A DNA stretch of 64,000 nucleotides. It comes from Candidatus Bathyarchaeum tardum (lineage in GTDB: Archaea; Thermoproteota; Bathyarchaeia; Bathyarchaeales; Bathyarchaeaceae). The translations under genes were made by a program, and so were the position numbers. Below, piece by piece: positions 26,237 to 37,748 of this stretch (positions are counted from its first letter, which is position 1; the number at the start of each line of letters is the position of its first letter). The notes beneath the pieces are model-generated. The model saw nothing but the letters and a program-made list of their open reading frames with translations. It had not been told where the DNA came from and did no database searches. Location: positions 186,001 through 250,000 of the forward strand of contig JARVGH010000001.1 of assembly GCA_029762755.1 (NCBI GenBank), read 5' to 3'.

Positions 26237-27217
26237 ATGGCACAAGACAGCGATAGCACCCGAAAAGAAATTGAAATATTGCGAATTCTTAGCGAGTTTG
26301 AAGATCCAGTGGGTTCGACATTGCTTAAACGGGAATTAAGGAAACGCGGTTTTCTTCTCAGCGAAAGAACAGTGCGGTATCATCTGCAGTTGTTAGAAGC
26401 AAAAGGTTTTGTTTTAGGCCATGAACGCAAAGGACGAACAATAACTCAACAAGGTTTAGAAGAACTAAGTAGATCTCTTGCCACTCAGCGCCTTGGGTTT
26501 ACTACAACCCGTTTTATGTCTTTAGCTTATTCTGCAAATTACGATCCAGTTGCTGACTCTGGAACTGTTGTTGGAAACGTGGCGTTATTAGACAAAACTC
26601 TACAGCATAAAGCCGTGGATACAATGAAAGCCCTCCAGAACATGAATCTGTTGTCTGCACCTTACATCAAAATATTAAACGAGGGGGAAGAATACTGTGA
26701 CATTTCCGTTCCAAAGGACAAATTTGCCCTTTTCACTGTTTGTAACTTAACTTTAGATAGCATACTGATTCATTCGGGAATTCCCCTATTTTTCAAGTAT
26801 GGGGGTCTTGTTCAAGTAGTAAACAAAAAACCAATCCGGTTCGTGGAAATAATCTCCTACGAGGGAACAACTATTCCTCCGTTGGAAGTTTTTGTTTACC
26901 GAAAAATGACTTCTATTTCACGTATACTAAAAACAGGTTCAGGAATGCTGCTGGCTACTTTACGTGAGGCGCCTTCAGAAGCACGGGAAAAAACTGTAAA
27001 GATTCTTGAAGAACAACAAAAGAAAGGCTGGGGCGGAGTAATAGTTTTAGGAGAACCCAACGAACCCGTTCTTGGTGTACCCGTGGGCATGGACAGGTTC
27101 GGAATATGTATGGTTGGCGGAATTGTTCCAGGGGCAGCAATGGTTGAAGAAGGAGAGCATGACGTTACCTTTACGTCACACTGTTTTGTTCCAATCAATG
27201 ACATGACACGAATCTAA
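26237..27217 (+). CDS. NrpR-like winged-helix regulator with one DUF128 domain
   Basis: A 326-aa regulator. The N-terminal winged helix (EIEILRILSEFEDPVGSTLL ... SERTVRYHLQLLEAKG) is followed by a single NrpR regulatory (DUF128) domain with GTVVGNVALLD, CNLTLDSILIHSGIP and the C-terminal GRI-type segment VPVGMDRFGICMVGGIVPG. Methanogen NrpR represses nitrogen genes and senses 2-oxoglutarate, usually with two such domains. The ATG at 26237 follows GGAG. No nitrogen-fixation gene is present here, so the regulon is unknown. Confidence 0.82.
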   Translation: MAQDSDSTRKEIEILRILSEFEDPVGSTLLKRELRKRGFLLSERTVRYHLQLLEAKGFVLGHERKGRTITQQGLEELSRSLATQRLGFTTTRFMSLAYSANYDPVADSGTVVGNVALLDKTLQHKAVDTMKALQNMNLLSAPYIKILNEGEEYCDISVPKDKFALFTVCNLTLDSILIHSGIPLFFKYGGLVQVVNKKPIRFVEIISYEGTTIPPLEVFVYRKMTSISRILKTGSGMLLATLREAPSEAREKTVKILEEQQKKGWGGVIVLGEPNEPVLGVPVGMDRFGICMVGGIVPGAAMVEEGEHDVTFTSHCFVPINDMTRI

Positions 27218-27313
27218 AAAAAGAGAATACAGATTTTTCCAATTCTTTTTTGGCTTTAAAGAAGACTTTAAAAGATGCTCATTTGATTAAAGGACACGGT
27301 AAAGGGATCGTTC

Positions 27314-28858
27314 ATGAAGCATGATTCAATTTTGGTGCTGGATTTTGGGGGGCAGTATTGTAATCTTATTGCTCGAAGAATCAGGGAACTCAAAGTTTAC
27401 TCAGAAATTGTTTCTTGTGACATAACTCCCCAAGAAATCGAAGAACTAAACAAAACCCTGAACGTCAAAGGTTTAATACTTTCTGGCGGTCCATGGAGCG
27501 TTTACGAACAAGATGCACCAAAATTTGATCCTGAACTCCTTACTTTAGACATCCCTATTCTTGGATTATGTTACGGTCATCAAATGATCGCGTTTTTCTC
27601 CAACGGAAAAGTCAAACCCGGAACAACAAAAGAATACGGAATAGCATATGTAACAATCGACAAACCAGTAGGACTCCTCAAAGACCTTAACAAACATGAA
27701 AAAGTTTGGATGAGCCACGGGGACACAGTATATGACCTGCCGCAAGACTACGAGATGTTGGCCTTTACTGAAAGTTGCCCAATAGCAGCTTATCATCATA
27801 AAACAAAACCAATTTACGGTCTACAATGGCACCCTGAAGTAGTCCATACTGAAAATGGAATGAAAATGCTTAGAAACTTCATCTTTGAAGTGTGCAAATG
27901 CGAACCAAACTGGAAACCTGAATCTTTGATTGAAAAGGCAGTGCAGGAAATACGAGAAACAGTTGGTGAAGGAACTGCCATAATTGGGTTGAGTGGCGGC
28001 ATCGATTCTAGTGTTGCTACGTTTATGGCGGCTAAGGCTATAGGGAAGCGGCTTTTGGCGATTTATGTTGATCATGGTTTCATGCGCGAAGGTGAAACAG
28101 AATACGTTGAATCTACCTTCAAAAAGCATGGAGTTAATATCATTGCGATTCATGCTCAGGACCGTTTTATGAAACGCCTTTTTGGTGTTATTGACCCTGA
28201 AACGAAACGAAAAATCATTGGGGAAGAATTTATCAGGGTTTTCGAAGAAGCTGCAAAAAAAATTGCGGCTGATTATCTCATTCAGGGAACTATTTACCCT
28301 GATCGAATCGAGTCTGGTTTTAGAAAACACTCCGATACGATAAAAACTCATCACAATGTTGGAGGTTTACCCGAAGATATCGAATTCAAATTAATAATTG
28401 AGCCTCTACGTGATCTTTACAAGGATGAAGTTCGTGAAGTTGCAAAAATCATGGGTTTACCTGACGAGTTAGTTCATAGGCAGCCCTTTCCTGGTCCAGG
28501 ATTGGCAGTCAGAGTTATTGGTGAATTAACTGAAGAAAAAGTAGATTTAGTACGCAAAGCAGACAAAATTGTTACTGATGAAATTGAAGAAGCTGGTCTT
28601 GGAACTAGTTTGTGGCAATATTTTGCTGTGTTGACCCAAACAAAAAGCACTGGTGTAAAGGGGGATTCCCGTGCTTACGGTTACACTATTGCGGTAAGAA
28701 TTGTTGACAGTAAAGAAGCCATGACTGCCGGTTTTGCCCGGATTTCTTACGATATACTTGAACGAATTTCAACCCGTATAACTAATGAGATGCCCAAAAT
28801 AACTCGAGTAGTATATGACATAACCCACAAGCCCCCTTCAACAATAGAATGGGAATAA
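27314..28858 (+). CDS. guaA: GMP synthase (glutamine-hydrolysing), single polypeptide
   Basis: Converts XMP to GMP. The 514-aa protein holds both halves: class I amidotransferase with nucleophile GLCYGHQ, WHPEV and its partner glutamate; then an ATP-pyrophosphatase with SGGIDSSV and the dimerisation domain ending KPPSTIEWE. Many archaea encode these as two separate subunits, so the fused form is bacterial-like but not rare. ATG 27314 is the first codon of a conserved start (DSILVLDFGGQYCNLIARR). Confidence 0.96.
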   Translation: MKHDSILVLDFGGQYCNLIARRIRELKVYSEIVSCDITPQEIEELNKTLNVKGLILSGGPWSVYEQDAPKFDPELLTLDIPILGLCYGHQMIAFFSNGKVKPGTTKEYGIAYVTIDKPVGLLKDLNKHEKVWMSHGDTVYDLPQDYEMLAFTESCPIAAYHHKTKPIYGLQWHPEVVHTENGMKMLRNFIFEVCKCEPNWKPESLIEKAVQEIRETVGEGTAIIGLSGGIDSSVATFMAAKAIGKRLLAIYVDHGFMREGETEYVESTFKKHGVNIIAIHAQDRFMKRLFGVIDPETKRKIIGEEFIRVFEEAAKKIAADYLIQGTIYPDRIESGFRKHSDTIKTHHNVGGLPEDIEFKLIIEPLRDLYKDEVREVAKIMGLPDELVHRQPFPGPGLAVRVIGELTEEKVDLVRKADKIVTDEIEEAGLGTSLWQYFAVLTQTKSTGVKGDSRAYGYTIAVRIVDSKEAMTAGFARISYDILERISTRITNEMPKITRVVYDITHKPPSTIEWE

Positions 28859-28925
28859 ACTTTCTTTTTTGTGGCTTGAAATTTATTAAGGAAAAGCTTC
28901 AAAAGATACCTAGGGGCGAGTTTGG

Positions 28926-29408
28926 ATGAATCTTGAAACAGTTAAGGTTGACGTTCCTGACAACTGTAACGTGATTTTGGGTTCTGCTCATTTCATTAAA
29001 ACAGTAGAAGACATCTATGAAGCCGTAGTTAATGCAGTTCCCACGGTAAAATTTGGTGTAGCATTTTGTGAAGCCTCTGGACCCTGCTTGGTGAGAGTTG
29101 AAGGAAACAATGAAGAACTGAAAACGACTGCTTGTGAACACGCTTTGAAATTAAGTTGCGGCCATTCCTTTATTGTTTTTCTAAAAGATGCTTATCCTAT
29201 TAATGTTTTAGACAAAATCAAACAAGTGCCCGAGGTATGTACTGTGCATGCAGCAACTGCTAACCCTCTAGAAGTTATAGTTGTAGAAACAGAACAGGGC
29301 AGAGGAATCCTTGGAGTTATTGACGGCTTCAAAAGCAAAGGAATCGAAGCAGAAAAAGACGCCACAGAACGAAAAAAGTTCCTAAGAAAAATTGGATACA
29401 AACTATAA
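28926..29408 (+). CDS. DUF355 adenosine-specific kinase family protein
   Basis: A 160-aa DUF355 protein. Recognisable parts are [56 protein letters not shown] and the C-terminal [12 protein letters not shown]. Structures of the family suggest adenosine or ATP binding. It follows guaA by 67 bases in the same direction, consistent with a purine context. A decayed copy of its 3' end lies 2.4 kb downstream. Confidence 0.85.
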   Translation: MNLETVKVDVPDNCNVILGSAHFIKTVEDIYEAVVNAVPTVKFGVAFCEASGPCLVRVEGNNEELKTTACEHALKLSCGHSFIVFLKDAYPINVLDKIKQVPEVCTVHAATANPLEVIVVETEQGRGILGVIDGFKSKGIEAEKDATERKKFLRKIGYKL

Positions 29409-29438
29409 CTATTTTTTTTAAAAAAAAGAAAAAAAGGG

Positions 29439-30524
29439 CTATTTGCGCCTTTTCTTGATGATCATTACTATAATCACGATAGCGAGAAGCCCTACAATTG
29501 CTGTGCCAATTAGTATGTTATCAATTGTTAGAGTTGTAGTGTTTTCTAGTTCTAAGTTAGTTGTGTCAGTAGTTGAGTTTTTAGGCATAAGGTCTCCACT
29601 AAATCCTAGCCCAAAGCATTCAATAATTTCTGGTGTGCCTGCCCATAGATTAACACGAATGGCATAAATATTTCCTGGATAAAGCTCTTCTAGGCCCAGT
29701 TCAACAGCCCAATAAGGCTGTAACATAGAGTCTTTTGGTCGCGTCAACAATTTTGCTGTTATATGATTTTCTGCTATTTTGAATCCACTAATTTTAGTTC
29801 CATTTACAGTGTAGGAATAATTTTCAACAGCTTTTAGTGCAATGTTCACTGCCTCATCTGTTGTTAGATTTACATCAGTGTTCCCAATCGCATACCTGTT
29901 TCGATTATCCATGAACGAAAAACAAGATTCTTCAAAAGAAAGGCTTACTGTTGAGTAATCTGCGCCATTAATTGTGGTTATCCAATTGAAATTTGTATAC
30001 TTTTCTTCACAGATTAATTGAAATCGCAAATTGTCTACTGTTTTTGTAGTTGTTGTTAATTCATTTACAGTATCAATTATATTCACCATTTTTTCCAGAT
30101 CAACATCCATCGTTAATTCAGTATTTTTCTTGAAATTATAGTAGCGTTGGAGAAAATTTTTGGCATCATCCAAAACTTCAGCGGACTGCAACTGAGTATA
30201 AAGTAGTTCACTTCCCTCACCTATGCGAAGAGAATATGCACTTATAGCTCCATTTTTCAATTGTAGCAGTGCATCCCATTTATTTTCACTAGATTCAATA
30301 GTGTAACTTATGTCTTCTTTAGCAGACTCAAAAGGATTAACACCGTATGAGTGTAATGTCACGTTTTGTTTGGTTTGGTCAATCATGGACACTTCAGATA
30401 GAAAAGCCATTGCTTTTTCGTTTGCAGTTGCTTCTGTAGAATATGCCGGCAGTTGAGGCAAGGAAACTGAAAACATTAAAACTAAGATAGCTACGAACAT
30501 TCTTTGAATTTTTTGGTTCATCAT
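29439..30524 (-). CDS. Secreted protein with C-terminal membrane anchor
   Basis: A 361-aa protein starting at ATG 30524 behind GAGGTGA. It has a signal helix (MFVAILVLMFSVSLP) and a long extracellular part with many Asn-X-Ser/Thr sites. Repeating ALKAVENYS / ITAKLLTRP segments resemble PepSY-type regions. A threonine-rich stalk leads to a membrane helix (ILIGTAIVGLLAIVIIVMI) and a basic tail. It is encoded 8 bases after the next secreted gene and is probably cotranscribed with it. Function unknown. Confidence 0.65.
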   Translation of the reverse strand: MMNQKIQRMFVAILVLMFSVSLPQLPAYSTEATANEKAMAFLSEVSMIDQTKQNVTLHSYGVNPFESAKEDISYTIESSENKWDALLQLKNGAISAYSLRIGEGSELLYTQLQSAEVLDDAKNFLQRYYNFKKNTELTMDVDLEKMVNIIDTVNELTTTTKTVDNLRFQLICEEKYTNFNWITTINGADYSTVSLSFEESCFSFMDNRNRYAIGNTDVNLTTDEAVNIALKAVENYSYTVNGTKISGFKIAENHITAKLLTRPKDSMLQPYWAVELGLEELYPGNIYAIRVNLWAGTPEIIECFGLGFSGDLMPKNSTTDTTNLELENTTTLTIDNILIGTAIVGLLAIVIIVMIIKKRRK

Positions 30525-30532
30525 CGTCACCT

Positions 30533-31411
30533 CTAAGGTAATGATAAATCTCCATTACCGTATATTGCCAAACGACTCCAAAAAGGGTCTGGAAATGGTG
30601 GTACTGTCACATTTTTCCCATTATATAATGTGCTATTACTAAACAAACAGCCAAGGGTAGCGACAGATGCAGAATTGAGAGCAGTCTTTACACTATAGTC
30701 ATAATTTAGCAAATAGTAATAAAATGTCGCTGCAAAGCAACCGTAATCGTTTCCATCATAATTTGTTGGATTTTTGAAATTGTCTGAAGCATTTATGAAA
30801 CCTAAAAAGACTTCAGCACCAGTATCAGTAGTTTCACTATAACCATCAGTAGCTAAAGAGTTGTCATGAGTCCACGCGTAGCAATGACCTTTGTATTCAC
30901 CATAACCTGAACAGCCACCTAGATAACACACGGACGATGGGTATTCATGTGCTGTGCCACAATGCCAAAGAAAAACAAAGTCGTAATCAGTTCCGGTTTC
31001 ATCAGAGATGTCTGCATCTGTAATTCCAGCTCCATGACGAGCTTTAAGTTCATAGTGTTCTCCACAGTCGCCCCATGGGGTGTCATGTCCTTTAGAGAAA
31101 ACAGCGCAATAGTCATAAGTTGATTCACAAAAACCTGTGACATACAAATAGAATGGTTGCGTTACTGTTTGGTTATAAAAGATTCCATAACCATCAAAAT
31201 TACCATAGTTAACGATGCTGTAATGAATTACGTCACAAACGTCACAAGAGTAACTTTCTTCATAATCTGGTTCGTATCCAGTTTCATTGTTAGGTACCCA
31301 AATTACGTGCGAATTAGTGCCATAGCCTGCATTTATGTGGACAAGTGGTGTTGAGAATACAAGCAAACTTAGGACAAATACCAAAGAGGTAAAAATATTT
31401 TTTTTATTCAT
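30533..31411 (-). CDS. Secreted cysteine-rich protein, possible caspase-like fold
   Basis: A 292-aa exported protein (signal SLVFVLSLLVFSTPLVHI). Motifs YDFVFLWHCGTAHEY and CYLGGCSGYGEYKG, then GAEVFLGFINAS, recall the histidine-then-cysteine order of DUF6345/clan CD-like secreted proteins. Assignment is weak. It has numerous cysteines that could form disulfides outside the cell. Together with the anchored protein downstream it forms a two-gene unit between two DUF355 sequences. Confidence 0.5.
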   Translation of the reverse strand: MNKKNIFTSLVFVLSLLVFSTPLVHINAGYGTNSHVIWVPNNETGYEPDYEESYSCDVCDVIHYSIVNYGNFDGYGIFYNQTVTQPFYLYVTGFCESTYDYCAVFSKGHDTPWGDCGEHYELKARHGAGITDADISDETGTDYDFVFLWHCGTAHEYPSSVCYLGGCSGYGEYKGHCYAWTHDNSLATDGYSETTDTGAEVFLGFINASDNFKNPTNYDGNDYGCFAATFYYYLLNYDYSVKTALNSASVATLGCLFSNSTLYNGKNVTVPPFPDPFWSRLAIYGNGDLSLP

Positions 31412-31796
31412 TAAATTCTCTCTAACCGATAATTAAGTCAATAACTTATTAATAAATTCTTTGATGAAAATAAGATTAATTTAAAATAAAATTTACATAT
31501 AAGTCATCAAAACATCAATATGTAAATAATTACGTATTTATTATTAAAAATTCATATTTAGTGCGATTTGTAACAATTTCTTACAAAAACAATAGCATCA
31601 AAACAAAGAATTTGGAGGAATTTTGACTAAATGAGTCATTAAAGTTTAAATAAATCTAAAAAATGCACATTAATTTTTAAACTACGCAAAGGTGCTTTGT
31701 AGATTAGAAGAACCAAAAAAATAATTAAAAAATTAACAACTTTATAATATATCTGCCGCAATTAGTCTGTTGGATTTAGGTATTGGAACATAACAC
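31412..31796. other. AT-rich intergenic stretch
   Basis: About 385 bases with very high A+T. No convincing gene, RNA fold or repeat was seen until the DUF355 remnant begins. Confidence 0.4.
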
Positions 31797-31907
31797 GGCA
31801 GAGGAATCTTAGGAGTAGTTGATGGTTTCAAAAGCAAAGGCATCGAAACTAAAGACGATGTTGGTGAACGAAAAGAGTTTCTTAGGAAAATTGGTTATAA
31901 GCTTTGA
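31797..31907 (+). pseudogene. Remnant of a DUF355 gene 3' end
   Basis: This reads [18 protein letters not shown] and continues to FLRKIGYKL then TGA. It matches the last 37 or so residues of the intact DUF355 protein at 28926-29408, with nucleotide divergence at many third positions. Upstream the match fades: the glutamate codon GAA corresponds to an in-frame TAA (31791-31793). It is a decayed paralogue or the duplicated end left by an insertion. Confidence 0.8.
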
Positions 31908-32025
31908 GCTTAATTTGGTCCGATAATTATTTTTTGATGTGTACTTTTTTATCATTTGATACTGTATTTTTGTTCAACAAAATATATATTGTAATTATCC
32001 AGAAAATCTGCAAGAGGTCTCTATC

Positions 32026-32460
32026 TTGGGAAATAATTCTGGTGTTAGTATTGGTCATCAACAACATGGACCGAACTTGGTTCATGTATTGATTGGTTCT
32101 GTGGTTGCTGTTGCTACGTTGTTTACTAGTTTTCAGTTTATCCAAATGCTTGATAGTGTGGCTTTGGTTTCCATATGTTTTTTCAATTTTCTGTTTGTTT
32201 TTCTTTTGTTTCCCTTAGAAGGAATCCTTAGCCACAAAATAATATTGCTGGTTGCAGGAAATATTGTAGGCATAGTATGGCATTCTGTTATTCTTTCTTT
32301 CGAAAGCATGTTTTTCTGTTTTACCGCTGGTACCTTAAAATTGGTTTTTCTAGTTTTTTCACCCCTTGCGAATTTTATGTGGATAGTGTCTTTGTGGTCA
32401 ATTAGTTTGTCAATTTTGGCAAAAAACAAACAAAAAGTTGCAAATTGGGGACGAGCTTGA
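32026..32460 (+). CDS. Small multi-pass membrane protein
   Basis: A 144-aa protein from TTG 32026. About four hydrophobic helices follow a polar N-terminus containing HQQHGPNLVH. No family was recognised. Its stop codon overlaps the start of the glycosyltransferase gene, so the two are coupled. It may be an accessory membrane subunit of polysaccharide synthesis. Confidence 0.55.
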   Translation: MGNNSGVSIGHQQHGPNLVHVLIGSVVAVATLFTSFQFIQMLDSVALVSICFFNFLFVFLLFPLEGILSHKIILLVAGNIVGIVWHSVILSFESMFFCFTAGTLKLVFLVFSPLANFMWIVSLWSISLSILAKNKQKVANWGRA

Positions 32461-33734
32461 TTGAATTTTTAAATGCTGTATTTACGGTTCTGGTTATAAT
32501 AATTTGCATTTACATTGCACGCCATTATTTGTTCACTGTCGTTGCTTTGTATCCGAAAAATAAGCCCTTCCCGTCAAGGGAGTATTCAAATATTGTTTAT
32601 GAGCCTAAGGTTTCAGTTTTGATTCCTGCCCGAGACGAAGAGGATGTTATCGAGCGGATTCTTCAAAGAATGACCGAATTAACTTATCCTAAAGAAAAAT
32701 TTGAAGTAATCGTGATAGATGACGCCTCTACGGACCAAACAGCAAAAAACGCCAAAAGATTTGCCAAACATTATGATTACATTCATTTTGTACAAAGAAG
32801 CCAACAGGAAGGCGGGAAAGGAAAACCTGAAGCTTTGAATTACGCCTTAAAGTTTGTATCTGGAGAAATTATTTACTGTTTTGATGCTGATTACTATCCT
32901 CAAAGAAATGTAATCGAAAAACTAACTGAAAGTTTCAAAGACCCTAAAGTAGGCGCAGTACAAGGACGGGTAACTGTTCTAAATGAGTCCAATACCATAA
33001 TTACCCGACTTGTTACGCTGGAACGAACTGGAGGCTACCGTGTTGACCAGTTTGCTCGTAATGAACTGGAACTTATTCCTCAATATGGTGGAACTGTTGG
33101 TGGATTCAGAAGAAACTTAATTGAACAATTAGGAGGGTGGGACCCAAACATGCTGGCTGAGGACACCGACCTAACTTTTAGGATTTATTTGGCTGGTTTT
33201 ACAATCAAGTATCTAAATTACGCTGATTGTTACGAAGAAGCCGTTGAAACATGGGGTTCATACTGGCGACAGCGCACTAGGTGGTCGACAGGTCATATGC
33301 AATGCGCATTTAGGTACGTGAGGGCGGTTCTGAGAAGTAAGAATCTTAGTTTTCGCCAAAAAGTTGACGGCTTTTTGCTTCTGAACATCTATTTTCTGCC
33401 CTTGTTATCTGTTTTAGCATGGATTCTTGGTGCATTATTATTCTTTTTTTATCCCCTGGAACACCTTAAGTTACTATGGATGGTGGTTCCCCTTTCATTT
33501 TATAGTTCTGTAGGGAACTTTGCTCCATTTTTTGAAGTTGGAATCGGTGCATATTTAGATGGACGCGACAGAATCTGCTGGTTGATACCTTTGTTGTTCA
33601 TAACATTCATGTTTAATGTTCTAATCTGCACAAAATCCTTCATTGACATTTGTATCGGAAAACTTTCTGGAAAAAAGAGTCATGCTTGGAAAAAAACAGT
33701 TCACAAAGGAAACCGAGTTCGTGGAGCTATCTAA
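32457..33734 (+). CDS. Membrane glycosyltransferase, family 2
   Basis: A 425-aa processive-type GT2. An N-terminal membrane helix, then the GT-A domain with VIDDASTDQT, the DxD motif CFDADYYP, acceptor EDTDLTFRIYLAGF and the QxxRW-like QRTRWSTGHMQ. Three C-terminal membrane segments follow. It likely uses a nucleotide sugar to build an extracellular or membrane glycan. The TTG start at 32457 overlaps the upstream stop; a start at 32445 is also possible. Confidence 0.88.
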   Translation: MIEFLNAVFTVLVIIICIYIARHYLFTVVALYPKNKPFPSREYSNIVYEPKVSVLIPARDEEDVIERILQRMTELTYPKEKFEVIVIDDASTDQTAKNAKRFAKHYDYIHFVQRSQQEGGKGKPEALNYALKFVSGEIIYCFDADYYPQRNVIEKLTESFKDPKVGAVQGRVTVLNESNTIITRLVTLERTGGYRVDQFARNELELIPQYGGTVGGFRRNLIEQLGGWDPNMLAEDTDLTFRIYLAGFTIKYLNYADCYEEAVETWGSYWRQRTRWSTGHMQCAFRYVRAVLRSKNLSFRQKVDGFLLLNIYFLPLLSVLAWILGALLFFFYPLEHLKLLWMVVPLSFYSSVGNFAPFFEVGIGAYLDGRDRICWLIPLLFITFMFNVLICTKSFIDICIGKLSGKKSHAWKKTVHKGNRVRGAI

Positions 33735-33941
33735 CTGGAAGGCTCTTCGTGAGTGGGTTATTTGTTTGTCGACAAGTTTCATTAAAATCGATATCATGTT
33801 GTAGTGTAATCCAACTGTTGGTATTTTGGAGGTATTCAAAAGAATAAAATCAAAATACAATAATTAAATTAATTCTTTTAACTATTTTTTTGTTTGAAAC
33901 GTATTTTTTTTGAATTTTCCAGAATATGGGAAATTGGTAAT

Positions 33942-33950
33942 ATTTATATG
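33942..33950 (+). promoter_or_regulatory. TATA box of cdc48
   Basis: ATTTATATG lies about 67 bases before the ATG at 34013, predicting a leader of about 40 bases. The perfect GAGGTGAT at 34002-34009 is the ribosome-binding site for that start. Confidence 0.45.
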
Positions 33951-34003
33951 TGTAGAAAACAACATACAATGTAAGACTTGTAACATTTAAAAAAATAAAA
34001 TGA

Positions 34004-36172
<2,169 letters not shown>

Positions 36173-36273
36173 GCATCGGGGAAAAATCCCCGTAAACTCT
36201 TTTTATTTTCTTTTTGTTTTTTGAAAGGACAGTTAATCGTTACTTTTTCCAAGAGATTTATTGGTGAAACAGT

Positions 36274-36432
36274 TTGAACCAATGGGAATGTGTTCAAGTT
36301 AAACATCAGAAAAGTGTGGGACAAGTCATCAAGGAATATCAAAGCAACGGATGGAGTTTACACACCTATTCTACAGCTCAGCTCTGTGGCTCAGAAGTTA
36401 ACCATTATTTGTTATTTGAAAAAAGCAAGTAA
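36274..36432 (+). CDS. Small DUF4177-like protein
   Basis: A 52-aa protein. TTG start after GGTGA at 36263. WECVQVKHQKSVGQVIKEY then NGWSLHTYSTAQLCG fits the strand-helix-strand layout of DUF4177 (a conserved GW, hydrophobic ends, HYLLFEK). Function unknown. It lies just downstream of cdc48 at the edge of the accessory region. Confidence 0.6.
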   Translation: MNQWECVQVKHQKSVGQVIKEYQSNGWSLHTYSTAQLCGSEVNHYLLFEKSK

Positions 36433-36533
36433 ATGCGAGTTTCTTTAAATGGTTGTGTTATTAATGGCAATGCAATTATAGCAAATGATAGTAAACCGTG
36501 TATTTGGGTGTAAACTTTGAGGGTTATTGCTGA

Positions 36534-36719
36534 TTTTCAGTTCAAGAAATCTACAAGGCTGTAGAGCGGAATTATACATTATCTGTCTTTCAAACAGAAT
36601 TTACAAAATATAACGAGCCAAGGTTTCACCATGAAACTAGGGCTGTATTGAATCAGTTATTGCAGAATGGAGAGATAATTCGAAAAAGCAGAGGCAAATA
36701 CAAACGAGCACCGAAATGA
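36534..36719 (+). pseudogene. Winged-helix-like fragment without a start codon
   Basis: An open frame of 61 residues, SVQEIYKAVERNYTLSVFQT then RFHHETRAVLNQLLQNGEII and a basic end. It looks like a complete small DNA-binding domain. An in-frame stop precedes it and no start codon lies at the N-terminus. Removing one T from the T4 run at 36534-36537 would join it to a TTG at 36527 (MLISVQEIY). It is either a broken gene or a sequence error. Confidence 0.55.
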
Positions 36720-36788
36720 CTTTCTACATTTGAATTATATTATTCTAAACGCGTAAAGGTTCGGCGATGATAAGAAGGTAAGAAAAAG

Positions 36789-37748
36789 TTATTTTTTGTT
36801 TCTAAATGAGTGTTCTAATTGTAATATTTGGGCTAGAGTGAACATGCAGTTCGCATGCAATCCGTAACCCGCAAAACAGGCAACATAAAACTTGAGGTCA
36901 AATAGTTCTGATTGTTCATATTTTTTAATCTCAGGGTCAAAAAGAATCTTTTTTAGTTTTGAGCTACGTGGATTGTGATTGGCAAGTATAAAAATGACTT
37001 CAGGTTTATCGTTAACGTTAAGCTTTACTTTGGCATTGCTTCGGCCTTTGTTGAATTTGAGTAATTCAAGTTCATCAAGTTGATTGAATTGACTCTCCAT
37101 TGTTTGCAATCGTTTTCTGTATTTTTCCTTGTCAGAGATGAATGTATCCATATCCTTCAGATGCTTTAATAATCCGGCTCTTCCTCCTAGAGCACTATCA
37201 CTATATTTCATTTCAATCAAGGCAGTTGTGCATTTGCTGCCATATTTGCGGTCTTTCGCCAGCCAGCGAATTGCCATGATATCAAAGCGACCAAGAGGGT
37301 CAGCAGCTTCTATATCAGGTATGAAATATTCGGTTTCATTTGAAATAGATGAATAGTTGTTTTCACGAGCTAATAACTGTTGGAATTCTCGCTCGGCCTT
37401 ACCGTAAGCGGAGAAGTATTCATCCATTATATTTTTCCGCTCGGAGAAAGAAACAACCCATTTCTGGGAATCATCTTGACTTATGATAATATCTGGTGAG
37501 TTAGGAATATTTTTCTCGGTTTTGTTGTATTGATTGTCAAAAAATGTTTGGTAAACACCTTCAGGGTGCTCTGTAATTTTGAGGATGTTTCCACCCCTAT
37601 AGTAAATGTTGATGTAATTTTTTCTTATTGCCAGCATCAGAGTTTGGTCTTTTTTTATTCGTGTAAGTATTGGATGAAGTATGCCTTCTGGTTTCAACAA
37701 GTCATTCACAAATGTTTTGGACAATATTCTCATTATATTGCCCACCAT
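36789..37748 (-). CDS. Putative PD-(D/E)XK nuclease paired with the MBL protein
   Basis: A 319-aa protein. Around residues 145-185 it has ADPLGRFDIMAI followed by TALIEMKYSDSALGG, the D...ExK arrangement of PD-(D/E)XK nucleases with a following helix. The rest matches no family I know. Its 5' end overlaps the last 16 bases of the RNase J-like gene upstream, so the two are cotranscribed and probably act together. A start at ATG 37733 (MRILSKTF) is also possible. DNA or RNA cleavage is inferred. Confidence 0.6.
   Translation of the reverse strand: MVGNIMRILSKTFVNDLLKPEGILHPILTRIKKDQTLMLAIRKNYINIYYRGGNILKITEHPEGVYQTFFDNQYNKTEKNIPNSPDIIISQDDSQKWVVSFSERKNIMDEYFSAYGKAEREFQQLLARENNYSSISNETEYFIPDIEAADPLGRFDIMAIRWLAKDRKYGSKCTTALIEMKYSDSALGGRAGLLKHLKDMDTFISDKEKYRKRLQTMESQFNQLDELELLKFNKGRSNAKVKLNVNDKPEVIFILANHNPRSSKLKKILFDPEIKKYEQSELFDLKFYVACFAGYGLHANCMFTLAQILQLEHSFRNKK

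Noticed and set aside
29439-31907. Recent mobile island bounded by the DUF355 direct repeat
   Set aside because: The two copies differ at many positions, and no recombinase is present, so a recent integration is unlikely; only an old event is considered.
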